A model generated the notes under the pieces. That model was not told the DNA's origin. It did no database searches and worked only from the letters and a program-made list of their open reading frames with translations. Made by a program: the position numbers and the translations under genes. Positions 24,231 to 35,860 of a DNA stretch of 64,000 bases are shown here, piece after piece. This stretch comes from Cliona cf. orientalis. Lineage: Eukaryota; Porifera; Demospongiae; Clionaida; Clionaidae. Each line of letters begins with the position of its first letter. Within the stretch, counting starts at the first letter, position 1. The DNA is taken from assembly GCA_963930775.1 (NCBI GenBank), contig OZ005701.1, positions 5,525,669 through 5,589,668 on the forward strand, read 5' to 3'.

Positions 24231-25863
24231 AGCAAAAAGAAATTAGTATTTCAGTTTATCAGTTTATGAGCTCATAGTCTATGCTACTTTAAGGATACAT
24301 TCAATTAATAGTGTGTTCTAGCAGATTTAATACCTGTTGCTCAGGATATCTAAACAATATAATTGTGTTTTAGCGCATTTAATAGGAGATCATTAACAAT
24401 AATTGATACTAGATATTGCCATCTTCTAATCATCTTAATTATTTTGATAATAATTTTGAGTACTAAGCTTATGTACATTATACTATTTTTATTATGTATA
24501 TGGGCTTCCGCAATACGGCAATAGTTATATAGTTACAAACTAATACGCTATCCTGTATCTAGCATTGAAGCTTTAATAATAATAATTGAAGGCCTCGGAA
24601 GTAAAATGTTAGACTTCTAACCCAAAATTCAAAGTGTGGAATTATTGTCCAAATAGCACAAATTTAAAATTGGATAAAAACTGCATACTTTACTCTGCCA
24701 AATTGTCCAAAATTCCAAAATTATGGAACTTTAGCAGGACCCACTTTAACTTCTTCTGAAGCACATTATAAATAATAGTTAGAGACCGACTCCAAGGTCT
24801 CTACGCATTTTAAGAGACCCAAAGGCCTGAGGCCGTAGCATCCCGAGCGAAGCGAGGGTTATACTAAGGGCCTGAGGGTCACTTAAAAAGCGTAGAGACC
24901 ATGCATTGGACAAGGTCTCTAACTGATTAAGAATAATTATAGCAACTGTAACCATGACATTTAGCCTGGGGATTAAGCTACTGTTGCACTGTGCATCTTT
25001 CTTTGCTCTTTGCAGCCCAATAATAGACCTACCACTCTAAGAGGTCCATAAGTGAATTGAGAGGTCTCTATGTGAAATAATGGACCTCCAACTGACCAAT
25101 TAGATTGCTGTATTTGTTACAGCTATATTATTCTAATGGTATTTTCAATTAGGGGATCGAACTCAAGATTTGTGGGTGACCACTTTACTTATCAGCCCTT
25201 ATTATTATTATTATTACATTGATTTGCACAACATTGCCACTAGACAACATTTACATTAATTTTAAGAGTTAATTAATATTATTATGAAAGTTTCGGGGCT
25301 ACTAGCTTAGCTGATCGAGGGTGGTTCAACACCCCTAGTATCTTAGATGCCATTTATGGGCAGGGTGGTTTCTTGTTGACTCCAGCTGCAAAATTAATTA
25401 TTGGAAGATCTCCAGGTACTACATTATAATGAAGCTTCAGAAACCTATCACCTACGATCATAACTAATGTCCAGCTATTATTCAGAAATAGCTATAAAGT
25501 GAATAGCCAGGAATATTGAAGCTTCAGACACACAACACCACAATAATCTTCTGGAAATCAAGAGGAAGTTACTTGCATCAGTTTATTTCAGTCCAGGCCA
25601 AGTATGCAGATCAGCAATTTTGGAGTCAAAACAGGACCTCTATGGTTGAAGATTACTTACTACTTAGATTCCTAATTTGTTTGGTTTGTGGGTTGGATAG
25701 GAATGGGTATATACAATGCGTGTAGATTACACATACCATATCCACCCAATACCTGCCCAATCCACATACCAATCAGCTCATGTGACAAGTCACATAAAGG
25801 TGCTCAAAGCCATCCACAACCCGCGGCTAAGCTAACAGGCCCCAGACAGCAAGCTCAACCAAG
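24231..25863. other. Intergenic spacer upstream of the intact beta-lactamase-like gene
   Basis: It carries the beta-lactamase-like tail remnant (24343-24382), the 363-bp MITE, a SINE-like fragment (25150-25200) and the beta-lactamase-like 5' flank. Short open frames around 25516-25900 are within this flank and overlap exon 1 out of frame. No other gene is supported. Confidence 0.6.
24771..25133. mobile_element. Non-autonomous TA-flanked DNA transposon (MITE), copy 2
   Basis: The 363-bp element is flanked by TA (24769-24770, 25134-25135). The empty site GCACATTATAATGG is seen in unit A at about 13207 and in slightly changed form near 36402. Its ends are AATAATAG and CTATATTATTC, and the inner palindrome runs from GTTAGAGACC to GGTCTCTAAC. 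It is homologous to 5690-6050 but inserted at a different site. Confidence 0.8.
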
Positions 25864-28800
25864 ATGCCAAAGAAGTATCAACTCTTTCTTTCATTCCTGA
25901 ATTGTGTACTCTGTTCAAAGCTAATCAGTGGCCACCCCACAGCTTCTACTAATGCTCCTCCAACTATTGAGGTGAACATAATAATAATGTTACTTATAGG
26001 TTAGATCGACCACTCAGTATCTTCCTACTCAGGGTCCACATTCTAATGGAGAGACTCCAGATCCCATGTTGATGAACTGCAATGAATTCTCAGCTCAAGC
26101 TGACACCAATTGTCCCCTGCATCCAGCAACTAATGATCTTCCTCGTCCATTACCTCAAGGAGTAGTAGATGCCTTGCAGCAGGTTGAAAAACATCTGTCG
26201 ACAGTTCTCAACAGTACCAATGTGGTAAGTTGGTCTTACTCTACCATAATTATGAGTTAGATCAATACTGTATTATTATAGTCAGTAAGCAGCATAATCA
26301 TTGTCACAGTGTTTATTGCTTTCAATGCAGCCTGGTATTGCATATAGTGTGGCTTACAAGGGAAGAGTATTGAAGGCTGGTGGACTTGGTGTCAAGACTA
26401 AGGGAAGGACTGATGCTCCTGACTCAAATACAATCTTCAGAGTTGGAAGTGTATCCAAAGTTTTTTCTGTAAGCTTACGTATTCAGTATAGCTAGCTATT
26501 AATTGACTTAGCAAAAACTGAATTAAAATTAACTGCTTTTATGCAGGTTTTAGCTATGTTTCAAATGCTTGGTAGGGGTCAGATAGACAGTTTGGATGAT
26601 CCATTGGCTAAATATTGCACAGGATTCTCAATGGCAACCGAATACAACATTACCTTAAGACAAATGGCTGCACAGGTCAGAGATCGGTAATCACTATCAT
26701 ACTGGCTACTATGTGATTCATGTGGTAGCTACAAATGAAAGATATCAACGTCATACTAGATGTCTGGACTGCCAAGAGAAGCCCCCTGTGGTGCACCTGA
26801 GCAGTTCAACATTTGTCCCCCCACAACACCTCAGATTTTGCAAGGGCTGAGGCACCAAAGGCTTCTCCACCCTCCCTGGACCAGACCTTCATACAGGTTA
26901 ATTGGAATGATTGATATTCTTATTGGTCATAAGCATTTGATTTAATTTTGTGACCATCTGTACCAAGAAAAGGGGGCTTTTTGTAGCTATCTAGGCTTTT
27001 GTGTGTATCAAGCAATAATATTCCCCCACATAAATTCTGCTCTTTTCACTACATGACATACTACGCATGTGAAGTAATGGTATGATCTCATGATACTATA
27101 GTAGGGTTGATGGTGACAAATAACTACAGTTGAATCCTTCTATTCTGGATACCATTGTGACACTGCAGCTTCGATCCAAGTATCTTGATTAAAAAAGGTG
27201 TCCTCTTTTCAGGGATCATTATTTCTGTACATATATTCATGTAGCTGAGACTGTATATGGTAGCTATCCTGATTAAGGGAGTTGTCCTCATTTCAGCATG
27301 TCCTTATAGAGGGATTCCTGGACCACTATAATATTATTGTAAGCTAGTACTACACTCCTACTGTAGCTACTTATTCAGTGGCACAGTAAAAAATATGGTA
27401 TTTGCTGTAGCTATTAATTTCTACGTCCACTCATTGTCCTTTGCAGCAATTTGGCCTATGCCTTGATTGGTAATTGCCTAGTAGAACACTTCTATCCAAG
27501 CTGGACATTTGAGTCATATGTTCAAAAGTATATTCTGAGACCTCTCCGTATGACCCAAACTGGATTCACTCACACAACCAGGTAGCTAGTTAGTAACCAG
27601 AAAATTAATTAAGCTTCTGGTTGTTTTTGATAGGATTCAAAGGCAAATGGTGACTGGGTACAATGTTGATGGTTCAGCAGCACCTCTCCTGGATCTTGGT
27701 TGGATTTCACCAGCTGGGCAAGTGTTCTCATCAACTAGAGATCTGGACATAGTAAATCAGCATGTATTTATACTTACAAGACATTGTAGATGCTACCATG
27801 CAGGAGTATAGATTAGCCAGCATTCGAGTATATTATTATAGGAAGGTGTTACAAAAATTAATGTGCAATATTATCTTAGTTGAATCGTGGCCTTGTTGAA
27901 TGTTCCATAATAATGGTGGTGCAAACTGAGAGATTCTTTTGCTGTGTGCCACTCTCTGCAGCTGCAGCTGGAGCTATGGACTGTCTGTGTTAATAATACC
28001 CTGTACCTCAGCTATGTGCCTGATTGCTGGCTATTTTGCCGGTGATATCCTACCTATGGGAATGCTGTAGATAGGATTCCACTGCAATAATTATTGTTCA
28101 GTACTCCTGCATGTCTGCTCTGGCCTGAGTAGACTGGATACTTATAGCTAATTATTGCTTGGTTCAGTTTGCAAGGTTCTTTATGAGCGATAGTGATAGT
28201 GCACGAGACAACTTTGTACTTCCTTCACCTCTGAGGAAGCAGATGCAAATCCAAAGTAAGTTCACTTACATCTAATAATGGGTAATCTTGTGTAGTGGTA
28301 TTATTTCTACATAATCTCCCTAGCATTCACCAACAGTGATGGACTGACAGGATTTGGCACTCCATGGGAGATTCGATTCCATGCTAACTACACCATTCTC
28401 AGAAAGGGGGGCAATGTTCCTGGATTTTCAGCTCTGCTCAGTTTTGTGCCTGAACTCCAACTCAGTGAGTGACAGATTATCCAGCATAGATCTTGAGCCA
28501 TGGTAGTGTTCCATCGATAGGACTTGAGTGGAAGTTGGGAGGGGATGGGAGGGTGTCAACAAGACAGTATTAATTTTAGGGTATTATATACATCTCACAT
28601 AGGTAGTGATGACTGATGTTATGAGTTTAATTAAACTTACATTATTGCACTAATATCCACAAGATTGCTCTTAATACTTATGACATGTACAGGTGTGAAC
28701 ATGTTGTTTTCTGGAGCAGTTGATTCATTCCGAATTTCCAATGAAGTGTACCACGTTCTCATCCCAGCTATGGTGGAGGCACTGACTGAACTTGAGACAA

Positions 28801-29365
28801 CTTATCCTTATCCTCCAGACCCTGAGGTTTATGAAGGAGAATATTCACTGAATGGAGTTCCCGGACAACCAAATATTAACATTATCACTTTCCAAGATCA
28901 GCTGCTCATGATTGGACCATTTAATGTTTATTTAGCATACAGAGATCCTTTACATTTGCAGGTAACTCTCTAAACATATGCACGCCTGCACTCATAGTGC
29001 AGAGAGAGAGAGCTCTGTGTGTTTGAAAGGTTCATAATATCTATTCCATCAGCCTCTTTAATGCACGGATGCTGGTCTAGTTGCAATACTATAGCTATTA
29101 CCAGTGCACTACAATTAATTTAACTCTATAGTGAAAATTAATGATTATCTTGCTACATAATAATATTATAATAGTAATGGAGCAGTTATTTGAATGCCTT
29201 AATTTACAGGTTGCATATCCTGACAATATTCAACCATGTCTCCTTCGAGAGCTTCTGGCTCTCCAGGGAGAGTGGTTGTACTTTGCAGAGCCAGTTAACG
29301 GGAAGTCACCATCGTTTACAATTCCTGGGTATCTAAACAATATTGTCTTCCATCGCATTCAATAG
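25864..29365 (+). CDS. LACTBL1-like serine beta-lactamase-fold hydrolase, intact copy B
   Basis: Eleven exons can be read with GT-AG borders and consistent phases: 25864-25971, 26000-26224, 26331-26468, 26547-26675, 26760-26896, 27447-27581, 27634-27751, 28168-28255, 28324-28464, 28693-28961 and 29210-29365 (1644 bp, 547 aa). The start MPKKYQLFLSFLNCVLC looks like a signal peptide, so the protein is probably secreted. It has the peptidase S12/class C beta-lactamase triad of motifs: SVSK (151-154) after FRVG; YSN (245-247, built across the exon 5/6 junction) followed by LAYALIG; and KGG (387-389) before NVPGF. ITLRQMAAQ and SGLPRE match the vertebrate LACTBL1 family as I remember it. The natural substrate is unknown. 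No lesion was found. Exon model made by eye; transcripts would confirm it. Confidence 0.85.
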
Positions 29366-29872
29366 CTATAAACATTTTGTTTTGACATGCTAGCTACCAG
29401 TAGTTATGCCCTATAGTTATTGTAGCTACTTGATTGCTTTATGTAACAATATACTATAAAAATATATACTTATTAGCTAGTTTTCATGCATAATACTAAT
29501 ATTGTCACTCTGAGTGGTTTTGCTACATTAGTGTAGCACAGAATTGTGTAGGGTAACGATGTATTTGTGGTTTGGGGGATTACATGTGGTCTTTCTTTGG
29601 GAATTCAGAACACAGGAGTGCATTTACTATTATTGATTCTCACTCAGTCTTGTGATTATGATAACTGTATGCATTTTCTCTTTAAATTTATTTGCTATCA
29701 AGAAAAACTCCCTGCGACTTTAGTGCTCCATAAACACATGCATAGAGCATAAAAGTGCATGCAGATCAACCTCTAGATCTGAGTACAGAAGCAATCCATG
29801 CAAGTTTAAGTCATAGGTATTGACTGTCCATTGATTTTTAACTTTCCTTGCTGTTAGTTTGATGATGCAAGT
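29366..29872. other. Spacer and leader upstream of receptor copy 4
   Basis: The empty site of the 661-bp transposon lies near 29665. The conserved leader, with CATAAAAG at 29748, follows. No gene is supported. Confidence 0.55.
29748..29755 (+). promoter_or_regulatory. TATA-like box of receptor copy 4
   Basis: CATAAAAG lies about 120 bp before the start codon, at the position conserved in copies 3 and 6. The bases just after it (TGCATGCAG) carry a 4-bp TGCA gain relative to copy 6. Confidence 0.4.
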
Positions 29873-32800
29873 ATGAGTGTTTATTGGCTAGTGACAATAG
29901 TTTCTTCATTACTACTCTTTGTGAGTTTCCAGCTTTGTGTAGTATTGGGTGAGGTACATTACATCATACCAACAGATGGTGAGCCTTGTTCTGTTGAAGT
30001 TTGCCTGACACTTTCACAGTTTGCTGAAAATTATACCCACAACCTCGACTCAAATATTACTTTGTTCATCATTGGAGGAAATCATGATCTTGATAACGAG
30101 ATATTGCTTTCAAATAAAGAACAGATCTTCATTTTGTCAGTAAATGACTCCATTGAGGGTTCTGCCGTGACATGTTCTACTCATAATGTACGTTTCAGCC
30201 TGGTAGGTAACAGTCATGTTCATATACATGGAATTGAGTTTGTGGGCTGTGATAGTAGCATCATCAGGGTTGAGCAAGCATTCATCATCAACTCAATATT
30301 TCTAAACAGCTCTCAATCTTCCCTAACAATCATTGATTCCCGTGTTAATATAGAGTTAACTTCTTTTAGTTCAAACTCTAATGGAAAGTATCAAAATGAG
30401 CAATCCTTTAGGTACCTGCCATTGATATCTGGCACTATCAATCCTAATTATAACAGTCCAAGATCTTTTAGAGTGGGAGGAGCACTTATTGTGACCAACA
30501 GTACCCTTGTGTGTGATTTTTGTCAATTTAACGGTAACACTGCCAATGTTGGTGGAGCAATATTCTCACAGCATGGAAGTAACATTACTCTTAGTAACTC
30601 ATCCTTTATCTCTAACCATGCCCGGGACTGTGACTCCAGCCTCTGCTTGGGGGGAGTGATGTATGCTGATGTAACACCAGATACCACTATTGAAATACAA
30701 AACTGTTCTTTCCAAAACAACACATCCAATGAATATGGTGGTGTTATTGCTATTACTAAATCAAGTCATGTGAGTTACGATGTTTACAATAATAGGGGAG
30801 ATGTTTCTATTTCAATAAACACATGTAACTTTTTTAATAGTAAAGCAAAGATTGGTGGAGCTATTTATTTATACAATAGCAGTGCAATAATTTTTGACAG
30901 TACATTCCAGCACAACAAAGCAAGATTGATGGGAGGAGCTATAGCATCCAATGCAAGCAGCTTTCTTATACTCCATAGCAGCTACTTTGCATTCAACAAT
31001 GCGAAACGTGGAGGTGTGGTGAGCATTCATAACAACAGTACAGTACATACAGAAGGTTGTGAGTTAGAGCAAAATACTGCACATGATAGTGGTGGCACTG
31101 TATTAGCAGAGCTCAATAGCACTGTTGCATTTCAAAACAGCTCTTTTATCGATAATTCAGCCAATGGCGGCGAAGGTGGGGTGGCCATGATTTTAAATAG
31201 CATGGTTACAATTAATGGCAGCAACTTTACCAATAATTCTGCTACTAGTGGGGGAGTGGTGTATGCACAAATGATCAGTGCCATAACTATTCAGAAAAGC
31301 TGTTTTATCAATAATAAGGTTGATTGTGATGGAACAGTTGCTGTGTTGCTTGAAAAGACTGAGATGATTGTGGTAGAAGGCAAGTTTATTGAAAATGAAG
31401 CGGGCAAGGAAGGAGGAGCTATTAAGGCAAGATATCATAGTTCAGTAGCAATCAGAAATAGCATATTCTCTCACAATTCTGCCAGTATCTTTGGTGGAGC
31501 CTTACAAATAAAGGATAGCAGTTTTATGTTTATTAATGACAGCTATTTTGATGACAATACTGCGTTTCATGGAGGAGCTATCGATGTTTATCTTTTCAGT
31601 ACTATAAAAGTGTATAGCAGCAATTTTTCCAACAACAGGGCAAGCATTAATGGTGGGGTGATAAGTATAAAATTTAGCAGTAAATCGTCAATAGAAAAGA
31701 GCAAATTTCATGATAATATTGCTGTTGACATTGGTGGAGCTATTAATATAGAAGATTGGACGAATGTCAGCCTCAAGGAAACTGTTTTTACCAACAATTC
31801 AGCAACGTTTGGAGGCACATTGGCAATGCGTAGGAAATGTACCATTAAAATTAACAACTGTATAGGTGATATCAATACTGCTAGAGTGGATGGAGCATTC
31901 CTCTATTCCCGTACAAATAGTATTTCAGCAATCAGCAATAGTTTCTTTATGAATAACAAAGCAATAAATAACGGAATTGTGGTAACATCTGACTCTAGCA
32001 ATGCTGTGATTGTGACGAGCACATTTATTGAGAATACAGTTGGTCATGATGGAGCTATTGTTTTTATGCATGACAGAAGCTCTGCTGTCATTGATAGCTG
32101 TAATTTCACCAGCAACTGGGCCAATAACTCAGGAGGAGTTATCTACACACGAAGGTACTGCAATTTGATTATCAGTGGTGGCTACTTTTACAATAATTCG
32201 GCTGAGAACTCAGGGGGAGCAGTATGCATTCAAGGTGATAGCGATGTCAGCATAGAAGGCAGCACCTTTTCCAACAATAAAGCTGATTATGGAGGAGCAG
32301 TGCGTGTGTACATCCGATCGAAAATAAACATTAATGATTGCCAGTTCAGTAATAATGAAGCAAACATTGGTGGTGGAACCGTAGCTAGTTATAAGCTCAG
32401 TATTGTGTCTGTACAAAGCAGCGAATTCATTGGCAACTCAGCAGAATACGGTGGAGTTGTAATTGCATATCAGTTTAGTACTGTAATATTCGACAATGTT
32501 TGCTGTATCAGTAATACAGCTAGGTCTGGAGCAGTATTCAAGGTGAATCAAAGAAGTGTCACTAGCATGAGTAGTAGTACATTTTTGTACAATATAGCTG
32601 ATGAATCTGGTGGAGTAGTGAATGCTCAGCATGGAGAGGTAACGGTTAAGAACTCTCGATTTGAACAAAATCATGCAAAACTCAGTGGCGGTGTGATATA
32701 TACTGATGATTCTAGCTCTGCAAGTATTCTTAGAACAACATTCTTGAATAACTCTGCTGAAACGGATGGCGGTGCAATTGTGGTGTTAGATAGCTCTATC

Positions 32801-35800
32801 AAATTTCTAGAGGGTAACAACTTCCAGAGCAATAGAGCAAATGATTTTGGAGGAGTTGTTAATGCACAAAATTCTAGCATAACCATGTCTGACGCTGTCT
32901 TTGAAGATTCTACCACTGGAAGGAGCGGAGGAGTCTTGAGTGCAAAGAATAGTTCAATAAACATTAGTGATTGTTCATTCACCAACAATAATGCTTCAAG
33001 GAAGGGAGGAGCTCTGACCGTTTATACGAATAGTCACTTAATGATTCTTAACAGCACTTTAATGCACAATACAGCAAGTGATTCTGGAGGGGCTGTGTAT
33101 CTAGCAGAAACAAGCAAAAGTACAATTGACAACAGCAGGTTTCATTACAACATAGCAAAAGAGAGTGGTGGAGCAATGTTTGCTACAATAAAGTCAGTGA
33201 TAAATATCACAAGCAGTATATTCAGAAACAATACAGCCAAAATGGGAGCTGGTATAAAAGTTTCACAGAATAGCTCAATTTCATTTGATAATAACTCATT
33301 CACCGATACTCAGATTTGTGAAAATTCAGCAACACAGTTTGGAGGAGGCATCCTACTTAGTGAAAGTATTCTGTATTTCATGACGAATACAACTATCTAT
33401 CATAATATAGCATCAAAAAGTGGTGGTGGAATTCACGCTACTAAATCAGATATAATCTTTCGAAGCTCAGTAGTTTTTGACAATAATCAAGCAAGCAGTG
33501 GTGGTGGTATCTGCCTTGCTACATCCTATTTAAAAACCAGTGAACAGTCAGAAAGTGTCAAATTTTTCAAGAATCGTGCCATTAATGGAGGAGCACTGTT
33601 TGTAAATGATAGTGCTGACAACACTACATGTCTAGGCAATGAACATACAAGTGGATGTTTCTTTCAAGAAGTAACTGAAAGTTTGCAATTTATTTTTAAG
33701 GATAACCTCGCAGAAGATAGTGGCAGTGATCTGTTTGGAGGACTGCTGGACAGGTGCGCTAAATCAAATGCTACTGCTCGCTTTCAGGAAATCAGCAACA
33801 TCAAGAACTTGAGTACAGTGAGTTCAAAACCAGTGAGGGTGTGCCTTTGTGATGGTTACATAAGCAATTGTAGTCAGCAGACTCACAACATTACAGTTAA
33901 GCAAGGAAACCCATTCACCATTCAACTATCTGCAGTAGATCAGATGCATCAAAGTATAAGTGCTACCATTCAAAGTGACTTAAAGGAAATAAGTTTACCG
34001 AAAAATCAGACAATTCGGAGTATAGACTCTCAGTGTTCAAATTTTGACTATCAAGTGTTTTTTCCGAGTGTATCTGAAGTGTACAGGCTTGATATATATG
34101 CCAGAGGTCCATGCAATGGTATCGGTATTTCTAAGCTTACTGTTAATGTTAAGGTACTGAAATGTTCCTGTGGGCCTGGATTTATGCGTGAGGATATTAG
34201 CACAAAATGTGTATGCATTTGTGATAAACAAGATAAGGTATTTGCCGCATACATCAGTGAGTGTGATTCCTCCACTGAATCGATAATAAGGAAAGGGGTC
34301 TTCTGGATCACTTATCTCAACAGTTCAGAATCGGATGATAACAGTACTAGTCATTATTTCATATACCCTTACTGCCCCTTAGGCTACTGTCACTCGCCTA
34401 GTAAGCCTGTTCCCATTAATCTCAATCAGCCCAATGGATCTGATGCACAGTGTGCTCATAACCGATGTGGCCTTTTATGTGGGGGGTGTAAACCAGACTT
34501 CAGTCTTTCCTTAGGTAGTTCAAAATGTATCAGGTGCCCCAAAAATTGGCATGTACTACTTGCAGTGATTGTCATAGGTGCTCTCTTTGCTGGAGCACTC
34601 TTAGTGTTCTTAATTTTGATGCTCAATCTCACAGTAGCAGTTGGAACAGTGAATTCAATCATCTTCTATGCCAATATCATTTATGCAAACAAGAACATCT
34701 TTTTCAACCACTGGCAGTTACAACTGACTTTTCCATCAGTGTTTATTTCTTGGTTAAACCTAGGCATAGGATTTGATGTCTGCTTCTATGATGGTATGGA
34801 TGCTTATGTTAAAATTTGGCTTCATCTGGCCTTTTCTTTGTACATACTCCTTCTAGTCGTCATGGTCATTTGGATGAGTGCTTGCTCCTCAAGGTTAGCC
34901 AATCTTCTGGGAAGAAGGAATCCAGTGGCAACCTTGGCTACTTTGATATTACTCTCTTACACTAATTTATTAGAAGCCATAATAAATTCTAATTTCTCTT
35001 TAGTCATTCTAAAGTATCCGAATCGCACAACCACAACAAACTGGCTTCCTGATGCAAATGTGGAGTATACAGACTGGAAACTCATTCTCCTCATCTGTTG
35101 TACAACTATCATTCTTATCTTTGGCCTCTTGTATACAATTCTTATCTTCTCATGGCAGTGGCTCCTGAGATGTTCCGGATCAAAGTTATTTAAGTGGACT
35201 GGGAATCAGAAGCTTCACTTATTTATCAACTCATATCTCATTCCCCATACTACAAAGCATCGATACTGGACTGGTTTGCTTCTACTGGTTCGAATTATCA
35301 TCTACCTCATTTCTGCTTTCAGTGCATCAATTAATCCACGTATTTCACTCCTCTCCATAGTCATCATTATCTGCTGTCTTCTCCTGTATAAGACAACATT
35401 CATGATCAGAGTGTACAAAAATTGGTTATTTAATGCAATAGAAACATTTACATTTTTCAATATTGCAGTCTTTGTACTTTTTACGTGGTATGCCTTTGAT
35501 GAATCCTCCAATAACGACAAGGAACTACTTCAAACCGTTGTTGCTTACACTTCCGTTGGAATAATGCTGTTTCTCTTTTTGTTAGTAATTCTGTTTCATG
35601 TGTACAGATACGGCAATGCAAGAGTGTACACCTTATTCCACAGCACAAAACTCGTTAGGAAAGTAAGCCAGCAGGTTTCACTTGCTCATGCTGACAGCAC
35701 TCCATCGCATGGGAATCGTTATAGACTTTTTGATGCCATTGATAATTCTCGAGATGACGATGATGATAGGTATTCCATACCATTTGTACCTACAAAGACT

Positions 35801-35860
35801 ACCATATCGCTGACAGACTGTGATGAATCTCCACTTATTAATGAAACTCAAACCAGCTGA
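29873..35860 (+). CDS. Beta-helix multi-pass membrane receptor-like protein, copy 4
   Basis: It encodes 1995 aa in one exon, with signal peptide MSVYWLVTIVSSLLLFVSFQ. The ectodomain has the same GGA/FxNN beta-helix rungs and carries an additional rung module of about 32 residues (around nt 30922-31020, with ASNASSFLILHSSYFAFNNA) that copies 2 and 3 lack. The Cys-rich segment precedes about nine or ten membrane segments starting near residue 1557. The tail has RDDDDDRYSIP and ends DESPLINETQTS, which includes a DxxxLI acidic dileucine-type sorting signal. It is probably a cell-surface receptor or adhesion protein; its ligand is unknown. Its downstream spacer again carries the beta-lactamase-like tail remnant. 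Confidence 0.9.
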   Translation: MSVYWLVTIVSSLLLFVSFQLCVVLGEVHYIIPTDGEPCSVEVCLTLSQFAENYTHNLDSNITLFIIGGNHDLDNEILLSNKEQIFILSVNDSIEGSAVTCSTHNVRFSLVGNSHVHIHGIEFVGCDSSIIRVEQAFIINSIFLNSSQSSLTIIDSRVNIELTSFSSNSNGKYQNEQSFRYLPLISGTINPNYNSPRSFRVGGALIVTNSTLVCDFCQFNGNTANVGGAIFSQHGSNITLSNSSFISNHARDCDSSLCLGGVMYADVTPDTTIEIQNCSFQNNTSNEYGGVIAITKSSHVSYDVYNNRGDVSISINTCNFFNSKAKIGGAIYLYNSSAIIFDSTFQHNKARLMGGAIASNASSFLILHSSYFAFNNAKRGGVVSIHNNSTVHTEGCELEQNTAHDSGGTVLAELNSTVAFQNSSFIDNSANGGEGGVAMILNSMVTINGSNFTNNSATSGGVVYAQMISAITIQKSCFINNKVDCDGTVAVLLEKTEMIVVEGKFIENEAGKEGGAIKARYHSSVAIRNSIFSHNSASIFGGALQIKDSSFMFINDSYFDDNTAFHGGAIDVYLFSTIKVYSSNFSNNRASINGGVISIKFSSKSSIEKSKFHDNIAVDIGGAINIEDWTNVSLKETVFTNNSATFGGTLAMRRKCTIKINNCIGDINTARVDGAFLYSRTNSISAISNSFFMNNKAINNGIVVTSDSSNAVIVTSTFIENTVGHDGAIVFMHDRSSAVIDSCNFTSNWANNSGGVIYTRRYCNLIISGGYFYNNSAENSGGAVCIQGDSDVSIEGSTFSNNKADYGGAVRVYIRSKININDCQFSNNEANIGGGTVASYKLSIVSVQSSEFIGNSAEYGGVVIAYQFSTVIFDNVCCISNTARSGAVFKVNQRSVTSMSSSTFLYNIADESGGVVNAQHGEVTVKNSRFEQNHAKLSGGVIYTDDSSSASILRTTFLNNSAETDGGAIVVLDSSIKFLEGNNFQSNRANDFGGVVNAQNSSITMSDAVFEDSTTGRSGGVLSAKNSSINISDCSFTNNNASRKGGALTVYTNSHLMILNSTLMHNTASDSGGAVYLAETSKSTIDNSRFHYNIAKESGGAMFATIKSVINITSSIFRNNTAKMGAGIKVSQNSSISFDNNSFTDTQICENSATQFGGGILLSESILYFMTNTTIYHNIASKSGGGIHATKSDIIFRSSVVFDNNQASSGGGICLATSYLKTSEQSESVKFFKNRAINGGALFVNDSADNTTCLGNEHTSGCFFQEVTESLQFIFKDNLAEDSGSDLFGGLLDRCAKSNATARFQEISNIKNLSTVSSKPVRVCLCDGYISNCSQQTHNITVKQGNPFTIQLSAVDQMHQSISATIQSDLKEISLPKNQTIRSIDSQCSNFDYQVFFPSVSEVYRLDIYARGPCNGIGISKLTVNVKVLKCSCGPGFMREDISTKCVCICDKQDKVFAAYISECDSSTESIIRKGVFWITYLNSSESDDNSTSHYFIYPYCPLGYCHSPSKPVPINLNQPNGSDAQCAHNRCGLLCGGCKPDFSLSLGSSKCIRCPKNWHVLLAVIVIGALFAGALLVFLILMLNLTVAVGTVNSIIFYANIIYANKNIFFNHWQLQLTFPSVFISWLNLGIGFDVCFYDGMDAYVKIWLHLAFSLYILLLVVMVIWMSACSSRLANLLGRRNPVATLATLILLSYTNLLEAIINSNFSLVILKYPNRTTTTNWLPDANVEYTDWKLILLICCTTIILIFGLLYTILIFSWQWLLRCSGSKLFKWTGNQKLHLFINSYLIPHTTKHRYWTGLLLLVRIIIYLISAFSASINPRISLLSIVIIICCLLLYKTTFMIRVYKNWLFNAIETFTFFNIAVFVLFTWYAFDESSNNDKELLQTVVAYTSVGIMLFLFLLVILFHVYRYGNARVYTLFHSTKLVRKVSQQVSLAHADSTPSHGNRYRLFDAIDNSRDDDDDRYSIPFVPTKTTISLTDCDESPLINETQTS

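Larger units (their letters stand above)
24231..35860 (+). repeat. Tandem segmental duplication, unit B (about 11.6 kb)
   Basis: Second full copy of the spacer, beta-lactamase-like gene and receptor block, with an intact beta-lactamase-like gene and receptor copy 4. It carries the 363-bp MITE that is absent in unit A. The boundaries are chosen at receptor stop codons. Confidence 0.85.
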
